Positions 1-8,391 of a DNA stretch of 64,000 nucleotides are shown here, piece after piece. How positions within the stretch are numbered: position 1 is the first letter of the stretch; the number at the start of each line of letters is the position of its first letter. The DNA is taken from NCBI GenBank assembly GCA_963824225.1, contig CAWGOF010000003.1, forward strand, positions 992,001-1,056,000, in the 5' to 3' direction. Source of the stretch: CAWGOF01 sp963824225 (GTDB lineage: Bacteria > Acidobacteriota > Polarisedimenticolia > Polarisedimenticolales > Polarisedimenticolaceae). Both the position numbers and the translations under genes were made by a program. The notes beneath the pieces are model-generated. The model made no database searches. It was given only the letters and a program-made list of their open reading frames with translations, and was not told the origin of the DNA.

Positions 1-2
1 GC

Positions 3-611
3 GAGGTCTGCTGGGTCGCCCCGGCGAGCCGGCGCTGCCTCGCGGTCTCGTCGACGGACACGGCGCCCGCCCTCCTGACGCTCGACGCCAAGGTCCTCCT
101 CGTGTCGGCCGCGGGCGAGCGCGAGGTCGCGCTCGAGGATCTGTACCGCAACGACGGGATCGACTACCTCACCCGACGGCCGGACGAGATCCTGGCCGAG
201 GTCCGACTGCCCAGCGTGGCCGGCCGGCGCAGCACGTACTGGAAGCTGCGCCGCCGGGGCGCGTTCGACTTCCCCGTCCTGTCGGTCGCCGCGGCCATCG
301 ACGTCGCGCCGGACGGCACGGTCGAGCGGGCGCGGATCGTCCTCGGCGCCGTGGCCTCCCGCCCGCTTGCGGCCGAGCGCGCGGCGGCCAGCCTCGCAGG
401 CCAGCCGCTGACCGACGGCGCGATCGCGAACGCGGCCGCCCTCGCCGCCGAGATCGCGAAGCCCATGGACAACACCGACTTCACGCTGCACTGGCGCAAG
501 CGCGTCGCCGCGGAGTTCGTCGGCTACGCGCTGCGCGAGCTGCGCGGTGACGACATGCGGGCGACGCGCGTCCGCATCGCCCGCCACGACCTCGAGTCGG
601 TCGCCGGCTAG
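3..611 (+). CDS. FAD-binding subunit of a molybdenum hydroxylase, 4-hydroxybenzoyl-CoA reductase beta-like (5' truncated)
   Basis: Only the C-terminal part is present; the reading frame is open from base 3, so the gene starts outside the window. The visible 202 residues contain a segment ending in CLAVSSTDTAPALLTLDA, which matches the end of the FAD-binding domain, then the CO-dehydrogenase-flavoprotein C-terminal domain (TYWKLRRRGAFDFPVLSVAA onward). The family transfers electrons from the Mo-cofactor subunit through FAD in xanthine-dehydrogenase-type complexes. The phrase DGIDYLTRRPDEIL and the cysteine-containing start recall HcrB, the beta subunit of 4-hydroxybenzoyl-CoA reductase, which dehydroxylates 4-hydroxybenzoyl-CoA to benzoyl-CoA. 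The Mo-binding and 2Fe-2S subunits should lie upstream, outside the window. Family assignment is firm, substrate less so. Confidence 0.8.
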   Translation, partial: EVCWVAPASRRCLAVSSTDTAPALLTLDAKVLLVSAAGEREVALEDLYRNDGIDYLTRRPDEILAEVRLPSVAGRRSTYWKLRRRGAFDFPVLSVAAAIDVAPDGTVERARIVLGAVASRPLAAERAAASLAGQPLTDGAIANAAALAAEIAKPMDNTDFTLHWRKRVAAEFVGYALRELRGDDMRATRVRIARHDLESVAG

Positions 612-620
612 AGCGACCCG

Positions 621-1595
621 GTGAACCGCGCACGCTCGATCGCCGTGTGCGCCGCGCTTCTCGCCCCGGGCCCCGCGGTCGCCGACGCGTTCTGGGACCA
701 CTGGGGCGACGGCAAGGCCGAGATCGCGGCGTACGACCTGGTGTATCCGCGGTACGGCGCCGAGCGCTCGGGCACCGCGATCGCGATCTTCGTGACCGAG
801 ACGTTCGCGCCGAGCGCCGGGGTCAAGAGCGAGGACGCGAGTCGTCCGGCGGCCGAGACGGTCCCCGTGATGAAGCTCAACCTGGTCCAGGACTTCGCGA
901 CGGGCGTCTACGACTACAACCTGATGACCAGCGCGTTCGTGGCGCTCGATGCCGGCGCCGGGGTCGATTCGCGACGCACGCTCAAGGTCGCGTTCTCGGC
1001 CCAGGAATGGTGCGGCCAGGTCTACTCCCAGGCGCGCCTCGAGCGGTCGGGCGTGCGCCTCGTGTCGCACAGCTACTTCGACGGCGAGGCCGACGCGTCG
1101 ACCACGCTGCCGTCCCGCCCGGACGGCCTGGCCGAGGACGCGCTCCTCGTGTGGGCCCGCGGCCTTGCAGCACCGGTGCTCGATCCAGGTAAGACGGCCG
1201 AGGTGCCGCTCCTGCGATCGCTCGAGCGGGCCCGGCTGGGGCACGTCCCGGTCGCATGGGACCGTGCGACGCTCTCTCGCTCCACCGCTCCGCGACGTAC
1301 GGTCGTTCCCGCAGGCACGTTCGAGGTCGACGAGCTGACGGTCGCGATCGCCGCGCTCGAGGAGCCGCGGACCTATCCGCCGAGCCACCCCAAGGCCTCG
1401 GCTGCGAAGCGCACCTGGACGTTCCTCGTCGAGCGCGCCGCACCGCATCGCATCGTGCGCTTCGGCCGCGACGACGGGATGAAGGCCGAGCTCGTGGCGA
1501 GCAAGCGCATGCCGTACTGGACCCTGAACGGCCCGGGACTCGAATCGGCCCTGGCCGAGCTGGGGCTCAAGCCGCGCCCACCCCGGACTCCGTAA
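621..1595 (+). CDS. Secreted protein of unknown function
   Basis: A 324-residue protein starting at GTG, 9 nt after the flavoprotein stop. The N-terminus (MNRARSIAVCAALLAPGPAVADA) is a typical signal peptide, so the protein is probably periplasmic. It begins its mature part with FWDHWGDGKAEIAAYDLVYPRYG and shows alternating beta-strand-like segments. Similar proteins occur as secreted hypotheticals in several phyla and I recall them sometimes carrying a Maf-type name, which nothing here supports. No catalytic motif is visible. The close spacing to the upstream gene allows cotranscription, but no functional link is evident. Confidence 0.7.
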   Translation: MNRARSIAVCAALLAPGPAVADAFWDHWGDGKAEIAAYDLVYPRYGAERSGTAIAIFVTETFAPSAGVKSEDASRPAAETVPVMKLNLVQDFATGVYDYNLMTSAFVALDAGAGVDSRRTLKVAFSAQEWCGQVYSQARLERSGVRLVSHSYFDGEADASTTLPSRPDGLAEDALLVWARGLAAPVLDPGKTAEVPLLRSLERARLGHVPVAWDRATLSRSTAPRRTVVPAGTFEVDELTVAIAALEEPRTYPPSHPKASAAKRTWTFLVERAAPHRIVRFGRDDGMKAELVASKRMPYWTLNGPGLESALAELGLKPRPPRTP

Positions 1596-1678
1596 TCGGC
1601 ATTCCCGTTTCGTAACGCGCGCCGCGCTGCCCCACGGATCGGGCCACCCAAGCGATTGCACATTCGTAGGCCGATGGC

Positions 1679-1707
1679 TTGAAGCGTATTCCGAGCGAAC
1701 CTAGATT
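1679..1707 (+). promoter_or_regulatory. Predicted sigma-70-type promoter of the PAS-GGDEF-PilZ gene
   Basis: TTGAAG (1679-1684) and TAGATT (1702-1707) are separated by 17 nt. A transcript would start near 1714, just ahead of a GGAGG ribosome-binding site at about 1716 and the ATG at 1726. Confidence 0.5.
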
Positions 1708-1725
1708 CCGGCCGCGGAGGCGGCC

Positions 1726-2904
1726 ATGAACCAATGCGGCTCGTTCATCGTCGATCACCAGGGCCGGATGCTGGGCTTCGATCAGGCCATGGAGCACCTG
1801 ACCGGCTGGCCGGCGACCGACGTCGTGGGTCACGACAAGGACCTCGTCGGCGGCGGTGAAGGCGTCCCGCTCTATGACGGAGAGCTCGTGCCGTGGGGCG
1901 CCGGCAATGCCGAGCTGTCGCTCTATTGCCGCGACGGTCGCCTGCTCGAGGTCGAGGTGACCTCCGAGCCGCTGCGCGGCGGATCGCGCCAGTCGCTCGT
2001 GACGATCCTGCGCATCGTGGCGCTTTCGACGCACGGCGCGCTGCGGGGCCCCGACCGCTCGGACGCCCTGACCCGGCTGCCCGGCGCGAGCGCGTTCCGC
2101 TCGACGCTCGAGGCGGACTTCGCCGCTGCCTCGGAAGCGGTCCGACCGCTGGCCATCGTGCTCGCCGACATCGACCGTCTACGGCGCGTCAACGACGCCC
2201 TCGGGCATCAGGCAGGAGACACGGTGCTGAGCAAGCTCGCGGGGATGATCCGGGCATCCTTCCCCGACGAGAGGCGCGTGTTCCGGCTGGGTGACGACGA
2301 CTTCGCCGTGCTCATGCCCGGGGCCGGCCGGGGCGACGCACGTCGGGCCGCCGCGGCGCTCCGCTCGACCGTCGAGCGCCACAACTTCTTTGTCGCAGAA
2401 ACGCCACGGATCACGCTGAGCCTCGGCGCGTCGTCTTTCCCCGGCGATGCCGACTCGCCGTCCGATCTGCTGCAGCGCGCGCGCGAAGCGCTCGACGAGG
2501 CACGGTCGATGGGCCGCAATCGGGTGTGGTGCTTCGTGCGCCGGCCGCGCGTCCCGGTGCAGGTCCCGGTGTACTTCGACGGCGCCGACTCCCCGCTCGT
2601 GGGCTACACCCGCGATCTCTCGCCCAGCGGTGTGTTCGTTCAAACCTCGGCGGCGATCGAGATCGGCATGCGCTGCGCGCTGGCGTTCGCGCTCCCCGGG
2701 CAGGACAACCGGGTCCACGTGATCGGCCGCGTCGTGCGCCGCGTCCCACCCGAGGTGGCCGCCGGCGCCGAGGTACGCATCCCCGGCATGGGCTTCGAGT
2801 TCGAGCGCTTCGGCGGCCGTGGCGATCGCCGGGCGATCGACGCGTTCCTGCACCAGAACGAGACGCTGACGCTGCGCCCCGAGGGCCCGCGGTTCAGCGT
2901 GTAG
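1726..2904 (+). CDS. PAS-GGDEF-PilZ protein with degenerate diguanylate cyclase motif
   Basis: 392 residues in three parts: a PAS-like sensor (about 1-95), a GGDEF domain (about 120-275) and a PilZ domain (about 280-380). In the GGDEF domain the signature loop reads GDDDF instead of GGDEF/GGEEF, so cyclase activity may be weak or lost, although the Asp of ADIDRLRRVND is present. The PilZ domain has an Arg-rich start and the D-x-S-x-x-G type motif (DLSPSG), consistent with cyclic-di-GMP binding. The protein is cytoplasmic with no membrane segment. Start ATG has a GGAGG Shine-Dalgarno 5 nt upstream. Probably a c-di-GMP sensor or effector more than a synthase; this is inference from the motif changes. 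Confidence 0.85.
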   Translation: MNQCGSFIVDHQGRMLGFDQAMEHLTGWPATDVVGHDKDLVGGGEGVPLYDGELVPWGAGNAELSLYCRDGRLLEVEVTSEPLRGGSRQSLVTILRIVALSTHGALRGPDRSDALTRLPGASAFRSTLEADFAAASEAVRPLAIVLADIDRLRRVNDALGHQAGDTVLSKLAGMIRASFPDERRVFRLGDDDFAVLMPGAGRGDARRAAAALRSTVERHNFFVAETPRITLSLGASSFPGDADSPSDLLQRAREALDEARSMGRNRVWCFVRRPRVPVQVPVYFDGADSPLVGYTRDLSPSGVFVQTSAAIEIGMRCALAFALPGQDNRVHVIGRVVRRVPPEVAAGAEVRIPGMGFEFERFGGRGDRRAIDAFLHQNETLTLRPEGPRFSV

Positions 2905-2905
2905 C

Positions 2906-2934
2906 GGGCGGCAAGAAGGGCACTCCCGCCGCCC
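2906..2934. terminator. Hairpin between convergent genes, possible terminator
   Basis: Perfect 7-bp arms GGGCGGC (2906-2912) and GCCGCCC (2928-2934) with a 15-nt loop, lying between the convergent stop codons at 2904 and 2943. There is no U-tract, so its role in termination is uncertain. Confidence 0.3.
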
Positions 2935-2942
2935 CCTGCGTG

Positions 2943-3272
2943 TTACGCCTTCTTCTCGGCGGCCTTGGAGGCCTTGAAGCTCGTCTTCTCGTTGATCGTC
3001 GAGACGATCTTGTCCACGTCGACCTTCGCCGTCTCGTAGGTGATCGTGGCCTGGCCCTTCTGATAGTCGGCCTTCGCGTCCACGACGCCCGCTAGTTCCT
3101 TGGCCGCCGTCTCGACCTTCGTGCAGCAAGCGCCGCAGGTCATTCCGGAGATGGCGAGCTGGACCTGCGCCTGACCCTCGGGCAAAGCAGCCTTGCCCTT
3201 CACATCGGACGCAATGGCGCCGAGCGATACCGCGATCATCATCACGAGACAGACCCACACGGCCTTCTTCAT
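2943..3272 (-). CDS. Secreted heavy-metal-associated (HMA) domain protein, MerP-like
   Basis: 109 residues: an N-terminal signal peptide (about 1-22) followed by one HMA domain (about 35-102). The metal motif is GMTCGACC, with the two cysteines of CxxC plus one extra adjacent Cys. A short Lys/Ala-rich tail follows. Family members are periplasmic binders of Hg, Cu or Cd; no mercuric reductase or P-type ATPase is adjacent, so the metal cannot be assigned. ATG has a good GGAGGAAA Shine-Dalgarno. It is monocistronic and convergent with the PilZ gene. Confidence 0.85.
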   Translation of the reverse strand: MKKAVWVCLVMMIAVSLGAIASDVKGKAALPEGQAQVQLAISGMTCGACCTKVETAAKELAGVVDAKADYQKGQATITYETAKVDVDKIVSTINEKTSFKASKAAEKKA

Positions 3273-3361
3273 CTGCTTTCCTCCGCCCCCATGTGGGCCA
3301 GTCTAGCTTGGAGACGTCCCGTCCGCGACGCGGTTGCATCGGACACCGCGCCCACTGCCGC

Positions 3362-4522
3362 TCAGAACAGCTCGCGCAGGAGTGCGCCGGCGCCGAGGTA
3401 CAGCCCGGCCATCGCGCCGAGGGACGGAAGCACGAACGCGAGGAGCACCCGCAGCAGACGGTTGCGCCACCACGCGCTCGCGCGGCCGAGGTCGTCCGAC
3501 ACGGTCTGGAAGTCGCGGACGCGCGGGGGCTGGACCCACGCTTGGACGAGGGCCGTCACGTGGCCCGCGCCGAGGAGCGGATGGAGCGTCGTGATCGGCG
3601 CGACCACGAACGCGGTCAGGATCGTCAGCGGGTGCGCGAGCGCGGCGATCGCCCCGAGCCCGCACGGGATCCCGGTGGCCAGAGCCCACAACTTCAGGTT
3701 CTCGCCCGCCACCTCGGGCCCGCGAGTCCAGGCCAAGGTCCCGAACACAGCGACGATCGACGCCGGGATCAGCCACCCCACGTACTTCCACACCGGGGAG
3801 CCCGCGGGCACCTGGTCGAGCGGCTCGAGGTCGACCGGCTGACCTTCGCCGAGCAACCGCGCGACCCCCTGCGCGTGGCCTGCGCCGACGACGGCTACGA
3901 TCTTTTGACCCGTCGTGCGGCGGATCTTCTCCGCCAGGTACAGGTCGCGCTCGTCGATCAGCGCGCCCTTCAGCTCGGGCATCTCTCGCGCGAGCTCCTG
4001 GATCAGATCGTTCAGCACGTCCTGCCGGCGCAGCTCGCGCAGGTCGTCCTCGGACAGCTTCTCTCCCGAGAACACGCCGGCCAGGATCGCGGCCACGAGC
4101 TTGTTCTTGCGCCACCAGCCGAGCGACCGCCAGGCCCGCAGGATCGTCACGCGCACGCTGCGATCGGCCAGCTCGACCGGGATGCCGCGCTCCTCGGCGG
4201 CTCGCGCGGCCTCCAGCAGCTCGACCCCCGGCGTGACGCCGAGGTCCATCCCCAGGCGCTTCTGATACGAGCCGAGGAGCAAGTGCAGGACGAACGTCGG
4301 GAGCTGGTGCGTCCGGATGAGCTGCCGCAGGTCGAGCGAGGCCCAGTCCGGGCCCTGGGTCAGCGCGCGGTGGCGCTGGGCGTCGAGCTCGATGCACACG
4401 GCGTCGGGCGATTCGGCCTCGATCACCTCGCGGACGAGCGCCGCTGATTCGCGCGAGACGTGCGCCGTGCCGACGACGACGAAGCGTCGGCCGTCCACCT
4501 CGACCACCTGGACGTCGGACAA
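3362..4522 (-). CDS. TraB family membrane protein
   Basis: About 386 residues. The N-terminal domain carries VVGTAHVSRES and later VVGAGHAQG, the paired G-x-x-H motifs of the TraB/PrgY/GumN superfamily, followed by a C-terminal half with several hydrophobic helices. TraB family proteins act in pheromone inactivation in enterococci and are otherwise little characterised; a metalloprotease role is proposed for the fold. I chose TTG at 4522 (MSDVQVVEVDGRRF) because AAGGGG sits just upstream; an in-frame GTG at 4564 has no ribosome site. Divergent from the DprE1-like operon. Confidence 0.8.
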   Translation of the reverse strand: MSDVQVVEVDGRRFVVVGTAHVSRESAALVREVIEAESPDAVCIELDAQRHRALTQGPDWASLDLRQLIRTHQLPTFVLHLLLGSYQKRLGMDLGVTPGVELLEAARAAEERGIPVELADRSVRVTILRAWRSLGWWRKNKLVAAILAGVFSGEKLSEDDLRELRRQDVLNDLIQELAREMPELKGALIDERDLYLAEKIRRTTGQKIVAVVGAGHAQGVARLLGEGQPVDLEPLDQVPAGSPVWKYVGWLIPASIVAVFGTLAWTRGPEVAGENLKLWALATGIPCGLGAIAALAHPLTILTAFVVAPITTLHPLLGAGHVTALVQAWVQPPRVRDFQTVSDDLGRASAWWRNRLLRVLLAFVLPSLGAMAGLYLGAGALLRELF

Positions 4523-4587
4523 AGCGCGCCCCTTCGGTTCGTGATTTCGGGACCAGGACCTCACATTATGTATGATGGCCGCCGATC

Positions 4588-5907
4588 ATGGCGGCGGAGG
4601 AGCAGCTCACGGGCTGGGGACGCCGTCCGGTCGTCCCGGCCCTCGTCGAGACCTCCCCTGACCTCGAACGGGCAACTTCCGGCGCGAGCGCGAGCCGCGG
4701 GCTCGGTCGAGCCTACGGCGACGCGGCGCTCCCGCGCCGTGCGGGCGCGCTCGTCGCCTGCACGCGTCTCGGCGATCGCGTGCTGCACTTCGACGCCGAG
4801 TCGGGAGTGCTGCGCGCCGAGGCCGGGCTCGCCCTCTCCCGGCTCGACGCGATCGCGCTGCCGCGCGGCCTCGCCTGCCCGGTCGTGCCGGGAACGGAGC
4901 AGGTGACGCTCGGCGGCATGGTCGCGGCCGACGTCCACGGCAAGAACCAGCACGCCGCGGGGTGCCTCGGCGACCACGTGCGCTCGCTCCGGATACGTAC
5001 GGGCGACGGCCGGATCGTCGACGTCGACGCCCGCACCGAGTCCGAGCTGTTCCGCGCCACGATCGGCGCGATGGGACTCACCGGGCACATCCTCGAGGTC
5101 GAGCTGGGCCTCGAGCGCATCCCGTCGCCGTGGATCTGGCAGGAGGTCGACTCGATCCGGGGTCTCGATCCGCTGCTCGAGCGGCTGCGCGAGGCGAGCC
5201 GCAGCTGGCCGTTCACGGTCGCGTGGATCGACGGCCTCGCTCGCGATCCCGCAGGCGCGCGGGGGATCCTGTTCCGCGGACGCTGGGCCTCGCGGGCCGA
5301 GGCTCCACAGCACCCGCCCGCCCCGCGCGGCTCGATCCGGATCGGCCAGGACGCCCCGAACTGGCTCCTCGGCCGGACGCTCGTCGCCGCGTTCAACTCC
5401 GTGTACGCGTGGGCCAACCGCAGGAGACCCGGCACGGTCTCACCCTGGCGGTTCTTTTTTCCGCTCGACGCGATCGCCGACTGGAACCGTCTGTACGGGT
5501 CGCGGGGGTTCATGCAGTACCAGTGCGTCGTCCCCGGAGATCGTCCGGGGGCGGCGCGGCGCGTGCTCGACGGCGTCGCGCGGTTCGGCGAGCCATCGTT
5601 CCTGGCCGTGATCAAGGATTTCGGTCGTGCCGGACCGGGCATGCTGTCGTTCGCCATGCCCGGAACGACGCTGGCCCTCGACTTCCCCCTCGGGCCGCGA
5701 TCCCAGGCGCTCGTCGATGCGCTGAACGAGATCGTCGCCAGCGAGGGTGGGCGCGTGTATCTGGCCAAGGATCTGCTCACGCGCCCCGAGCAGTTCCGGG
5801 TGATGGAGCCGCGGCTCGACGCGTTTCTCGCCGTGCGGCGCAAGTGGGATCCCGCGGGCCGGATCGCCACCGCCCTCTCGGTCCGTCTGTTCGGGGATGC
5901 CGCGTGA
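4588..5907 (+). CDS. dprE1: FAD-dependent oxidoreductase, DprE1-like (polyprenylphosphoryl-ribose 2'-oxidase)
   Basis: 439 residues. An N-terminal FAD-binding (PCMH-type) domain includes the segment GLACPVVPGTEQVTLGGMVA followed by DVHGKNQH, highly characteristic of DprE1, and a C-terminal ALO-type domain ends with YLAKDLLTRPEQF. DprE1 oxidises decaprenylphosphoryl-D-ribose at C2' to the 2'-keto intermediate, the first half of the epimerisation that makes polyprenyl-phosphate-arabinose. The next gene encodes the partner reductase with a 4-nt overlap, and a UbiA-type enzyme follows, so the pathway assignment rests on three consecutive genes. TATGAT (4571-4576) lies 11 nt before the ATG and could be the -10 of a nearly leaderless transcript. 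Confidence 0.87.
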   Translation: MAAEEQLTGWGRRPVVPALVETSPDLERATSGASASRGLGRAYGDAALPRRAGALVACTRLGDRVLHFDAESGVLRAEAGLALSRLDAIALPRGLACPVVPGTEQVTLGGMVAADVHGKNQHAAGCLGDHVRSLRIRTGDGRIVDVDARTESELFRATIGAMGLTGHILEVELGLERIPSPWIWQEVDSIRGLDPLLERLREASRSWPFTVAWIDGLARDPAGARGILFRGRWASRAEAPQHPPAPRGSIRIGQDAPNWLLGRTLVAAFNSVYAWANRRRPGTVSPWRFFFPLDAIADWNRLYGSRGFMQYQCVVPGDRPGAARRVLDGVARFGEPSFLAVIKDFGRAGPGMLSFAMPGTTLALDFPLGPRSQALVDALNEIVASEGGRVYLAKDLLTRPEQFRVMEPRLDAFLAVRRKWDPAGRIATALSVRLFGDAA

Positions 5908-6641
5908 AGGCGGTCGTGCTCGGCGCGACGGGCGGTATCGGTCGCGCGCTCTCGCGTAAGATGGCCGCGCGCGGCGCCGAGATGTTCCTGCTCGGGCGCG
6001 ACGCGTACGGTCTCGCGGCGAGCGCCAAGGACCTCGAGGCGCACGGTGCGCGCGTGCCCGTGGGCTACGCCCCGTGCGATCTGCTGCGACCGGAGACGTT
6101 CGCAGAGGCCCTGGGGAGCGCCGAGTCTTCCCTGCGTGGGTTCGATACCGTGGTCGTGACCGCCGCGATGTTCGCGACGCAGGAACGGCTCGAGGCCGAG
6201 CCCGAGCTGCTGCACCGGCTGCTCCTCGTGAACTTCACGCACACGATCGAGTTCTGCGAGGCCGTGCGGCGGCGTTTGCTGTCCCGCGGCGGCGGGACGC
6301 TGTGCGTGGTCTCGTCGGTCGCCGGCGAGCGAGCGCGCAAGCCGGTGGTGCTCTACGGCGCAGCCAAGGCCGGTCTCACGCGCTACCTCGAGGGGCTCGA
6401 CCACCGGTTCCACGCTGTCGGTTTGCGGACGGTCTGCGTCAAGCCGGGCTTCGTGCGCACCGCGATGACGGCGGGCCTGCCCGCACCACCGTTCGCCGGC
6501 GACCCCGACCGCGTCGCGGCGGACGTGCTGCGGGCGATCGACCGGGGCCGGCCGGTCGTCTATACGCCGCCGATCTGGTGCCTCGTCGCCGCGCTCGTGC
6601 GCGCGCTTCCACGCGCGGTACTGCGCCGAACGGAGTTCTGA
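5904..6641 (+). CDS. dprE2: Short-chain dehydrogenase, DprE2-like 2'-keto reductase
   Basis: 245 residues, GTG start overlapping the DprE1 stop (GTGA). The Rossmann glycine motif GATGGIGRA lies at residues 7-15, the active-site Tyr-Lys is in LYGAAKAGL, and the Ser is in VVSSVAGERA. By analogy with mycobacterial DprE2 it would reduce the 2'-keto polyprenylphosphoryl sugar to the arabino form. The overlap with dprE1 implies translational coupling, consistent with the two enzymes working as a pair. A generic SDR function cannot be excluded from sequence alone; the neighbours make the assignment. Confidence 0.83.
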   Translation: MKAVVLGATGGIGRALSRKMAARGAEMFLLGRDAYGLAASAKDLEAHGARVPVGYAPCDLLRPETFAEALGSAESSLRGFDTVVVTAAMFATQERLEAEPELLHRLLLVNFTHTIEFCEAVRRRLLSRGGGTLCVVSSVAGERARKPVVLYGAAKAGLTRYLEGLDHRFHAVGLRTVCVKPGFVRTAMTAGLPAPPFAGDPDRVAADVLRAIDRGRPVVYTPPIWCLVAALVRALPRAVLRRTEF

Positions 6642-6645
6642 TCGC

Positions 6646-7512
6646 ATGGGTCGTATCCGGGACTACATCGCGCTCGCGCGACCGGCGCACTGGACCAAGA
6701 ACGCGTTCGTCCTGATGCCCGTGCCGTTCGGCCTGGCCGCAGGCGCCCGGCTCGACGTGCCGATGTTCCTCGCCGGTGTCGTCGGGATGGGCCTGGCGAG
6801 CTCCGGCGTGTACGCGCTCAACGACGCGCAGGACGCGGCGCGCGACCGTCTGCATCCGGACAAGCGCGATCGGCCGGTCGCCGCGGGACGCATCAGCCCT
6901 GAGGCGGCGCGTGTGTTCGCCGCCGTGCTCGTGCTGCTCGGCCTGGGCCTCGTCGGGCTCTCCGGTCGACTGCCGGCGCTCGTGCTCCTCGGGCTCTATC
7001 TCGTTTTGAACCTCGCGTACAGCCTGGGGGCCAAGCACATCCCGCTCGTCGACGTGTTCCTGCTGTCGTCGGGCTACGTGCTGCGCGTGCTCCTGGGCTG
7101 CTCGCTGCTCTCGGTCCGCCCGTCGAACTGGCTCCTGCTGTGCTCCTCGGCCCTGGCCCTGTTCCTCGCGCTCGTCAAGCGCCGGGCGGACGTCGCGCGG
7201 CGACTGTCGACCGACAGCCGGCCGAGCCTCGCCGGCTACACGCTCGCGTTCCTCGACCTGGCGATCGGCGTCAGCGCGTCGATGACGCTCGTGGGCTACG
7301 CGCTGTACTGCATGGAGGCGCAAGTGCTCGTCCCGGGCCGCGAGTTCGCGTCGCTCCCGTTCGTGCTGTTCGGGGTTCTGGACTACCTTCGCGAATCGAT
7401 GCTCACCGACCGCGGCGGAGCGCCGCTCGATCTGCTCCTGTCCTCCCCGGCGCTCCTCGGCTGCGGTCTCGGCTGGGCCGTCTCGACGCTGTGGAGCGTG
7501 GGGCTGTTCTGA
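6646..7512 (+). CDS. ubiA: UbiA-family polyprenyl-phosphate phosphoribosyltransferase
   Basis: 288 residues, with about eight or nine hydrophobic helices. The prenyl-diphosphate/Mg motif NDxxDxxxD is present (NDAQDAARDRLHPDKRDRP, about residues 62-80). Among UbiA enzymes, those adjacent to DprE1/DprE2 are 5-phosphoribosyl-1-diphosphate:decaprenyl-phosphate transferases, which make polyprenylphosphoryl-5-phosphoribose, the precursor of the DprE1 substrate after dephosphorylation. The start ATG lies 4 nt after the SDR stop. Co-occurrence of the three enzymes outside actinobacteria is notable. Confidence 0.85.
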   Translation: MGRIRDYIALARPAHWTKNAFVLMPVPFGLAAGARLDVPMFLAGVVGMGLASSGVYALNDAQDAARDRLHPDKRDRPVAAGRISPEAARVFAAVLVLLGLGLVGLSGRLPALVLLGLYLVLNLAYSLGAKHIPLVDVFLLSSGYVLRVLLGCSLLSVRPSNWLLLCSSALALFLALVKRRADVARRLSTDSRPSLAGYTLAFLDLAIGVSASMTLVGYALYCMEAQVLVPGREFASLPFVLFGVLDYLRESMLTDRGGAPLDLLLSSPALLGCGLGWAVSTLWSVGLF

Positions 7513-8384
7513 GCGGCCCCCGCCAGGTCGGGCCACGGGTGTTCCTCCTCGCGGCGGTCGTCATCTGGGGCTGCACGTTCGTCGCCACGAAGGTCTGTCT
7601 CGCGTATCTGACCCCGCTCGAGCTGCTCGCCGCGCGCCTGGCCCTCGCGCTTCCGGTGCTGCTCGTGCTCGCGCGGCTCAAGGGCGTGAGGCTCGACATG
7701 CGCGGCCACGGGCGAGCCTGGCTCCTCGGCGCGACGCTGATCGGCGTGCACTTCTACATCCAGATCACCGGGATCCAGTACACGACGGCCACGCGGTCGG
7801 GATGGATCATCGCCGTGACGCCGATCGTGATGGCAGTTCTCGCCGCGCTCTGGCTGCACGAGCGGATCGGACGCGGTCTCGCGCTCGGGATCGTCGTCGC
7901 CACGCTCGGCGTGCTGCTGCTCGTGTCGGACGGGCGCATCGGCGACCTGGACTGGCTGCGCTCGACCGGCGACTGGCTCGTCTTCGTGTCGGCCCACACG
8001 TGGGCCCTGTACACGGTGGCCGTGCGCGACCTGGTCCGCGAGCGCTCGCCGCTCGCGGTCACGACCGCCGTGCTCGCCCCGGCGACGGTCGTCTGCGTCG
8101 CCGCCACGGCCTGGCGCAGCGAGCTCACGACGTTCACGCGGCTGCCGACGGAAGCGATCGTGTCGCTCGTGTTCCTCGGCGTCGCCGGGATGGCCGTGGC
8201 GCATTGGTTCTGGCAGCACGGCGTCGCGGCGATCGGCGCCGCGCGAGCCGGATCGTTCCTGTACCTCGAGCCGCTGTCGACCACGGCGCTCGCCGTGCCG
8301 TACCTGCACGAGCCGTTCGGGCCGTTCACGATCCTCGGTGGATCGCTCGTCCTCGCCGGCGTCTGGCTGGCCCAGCGGCGCTGA
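7491..8384 (+). CDS. EamA/DMT-family transporter
   Basis: About 297 residues with ten predicted transmembrane helices in two EamA repeats; typical family segments are VVIWGCTFVATKV near the start and YLEPLSTTALA near the end. The GTG at 7491 overlaps the UbiA gene by 22 nt; an alternative GTG at 7539 would remove 16 residues. DMT-superfamily members include exporters and the ArnE/ArnF pair that flips undecaprenyl-phosphate-aminoarabinose, so a role in flipping polyprenyl-phosphate-arabinose is possible here. That is inference from operon position; a simple metabolite exporter is the alternative. Confidence 0.8.
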   Translation: MERGAVLSGPRQVGPRVFLLAAVVIWGCTFVATKVCLAYLTPLELLAARLALALPVLLVLARLKGVRLDMRGHGRAWLLGATLIGVHFYIQITGIQYTTATRSGWIIAVTPIVMAVLAALWLHERIGRGLALGIVVATLGVLLLVSDGRIGDLDWLRSTGDWLVFVSAHTWALYTVAVRDLVRERSPLAVTTAVLAPATVVCVAATAWRSELTTFTRLPTEAIVSLVFLGVAGMAVAHWFWQHGVAAIGAARAGSFLYLEPLSTTALAVPYLHEPFGPFTILGGSLVLAGVWLAQRR

Positions 8385-8391
8385 GCCACGA

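Noticed and set aside
4713..6647. Long open frame on the minus strand over the DprE1/DprE2 genes (644 codons)
   Set aside because: Arg/Pro/Ala-rich translation with no domain; antisense shadow of well-supported plus-strand genes in GC-rich DNA.
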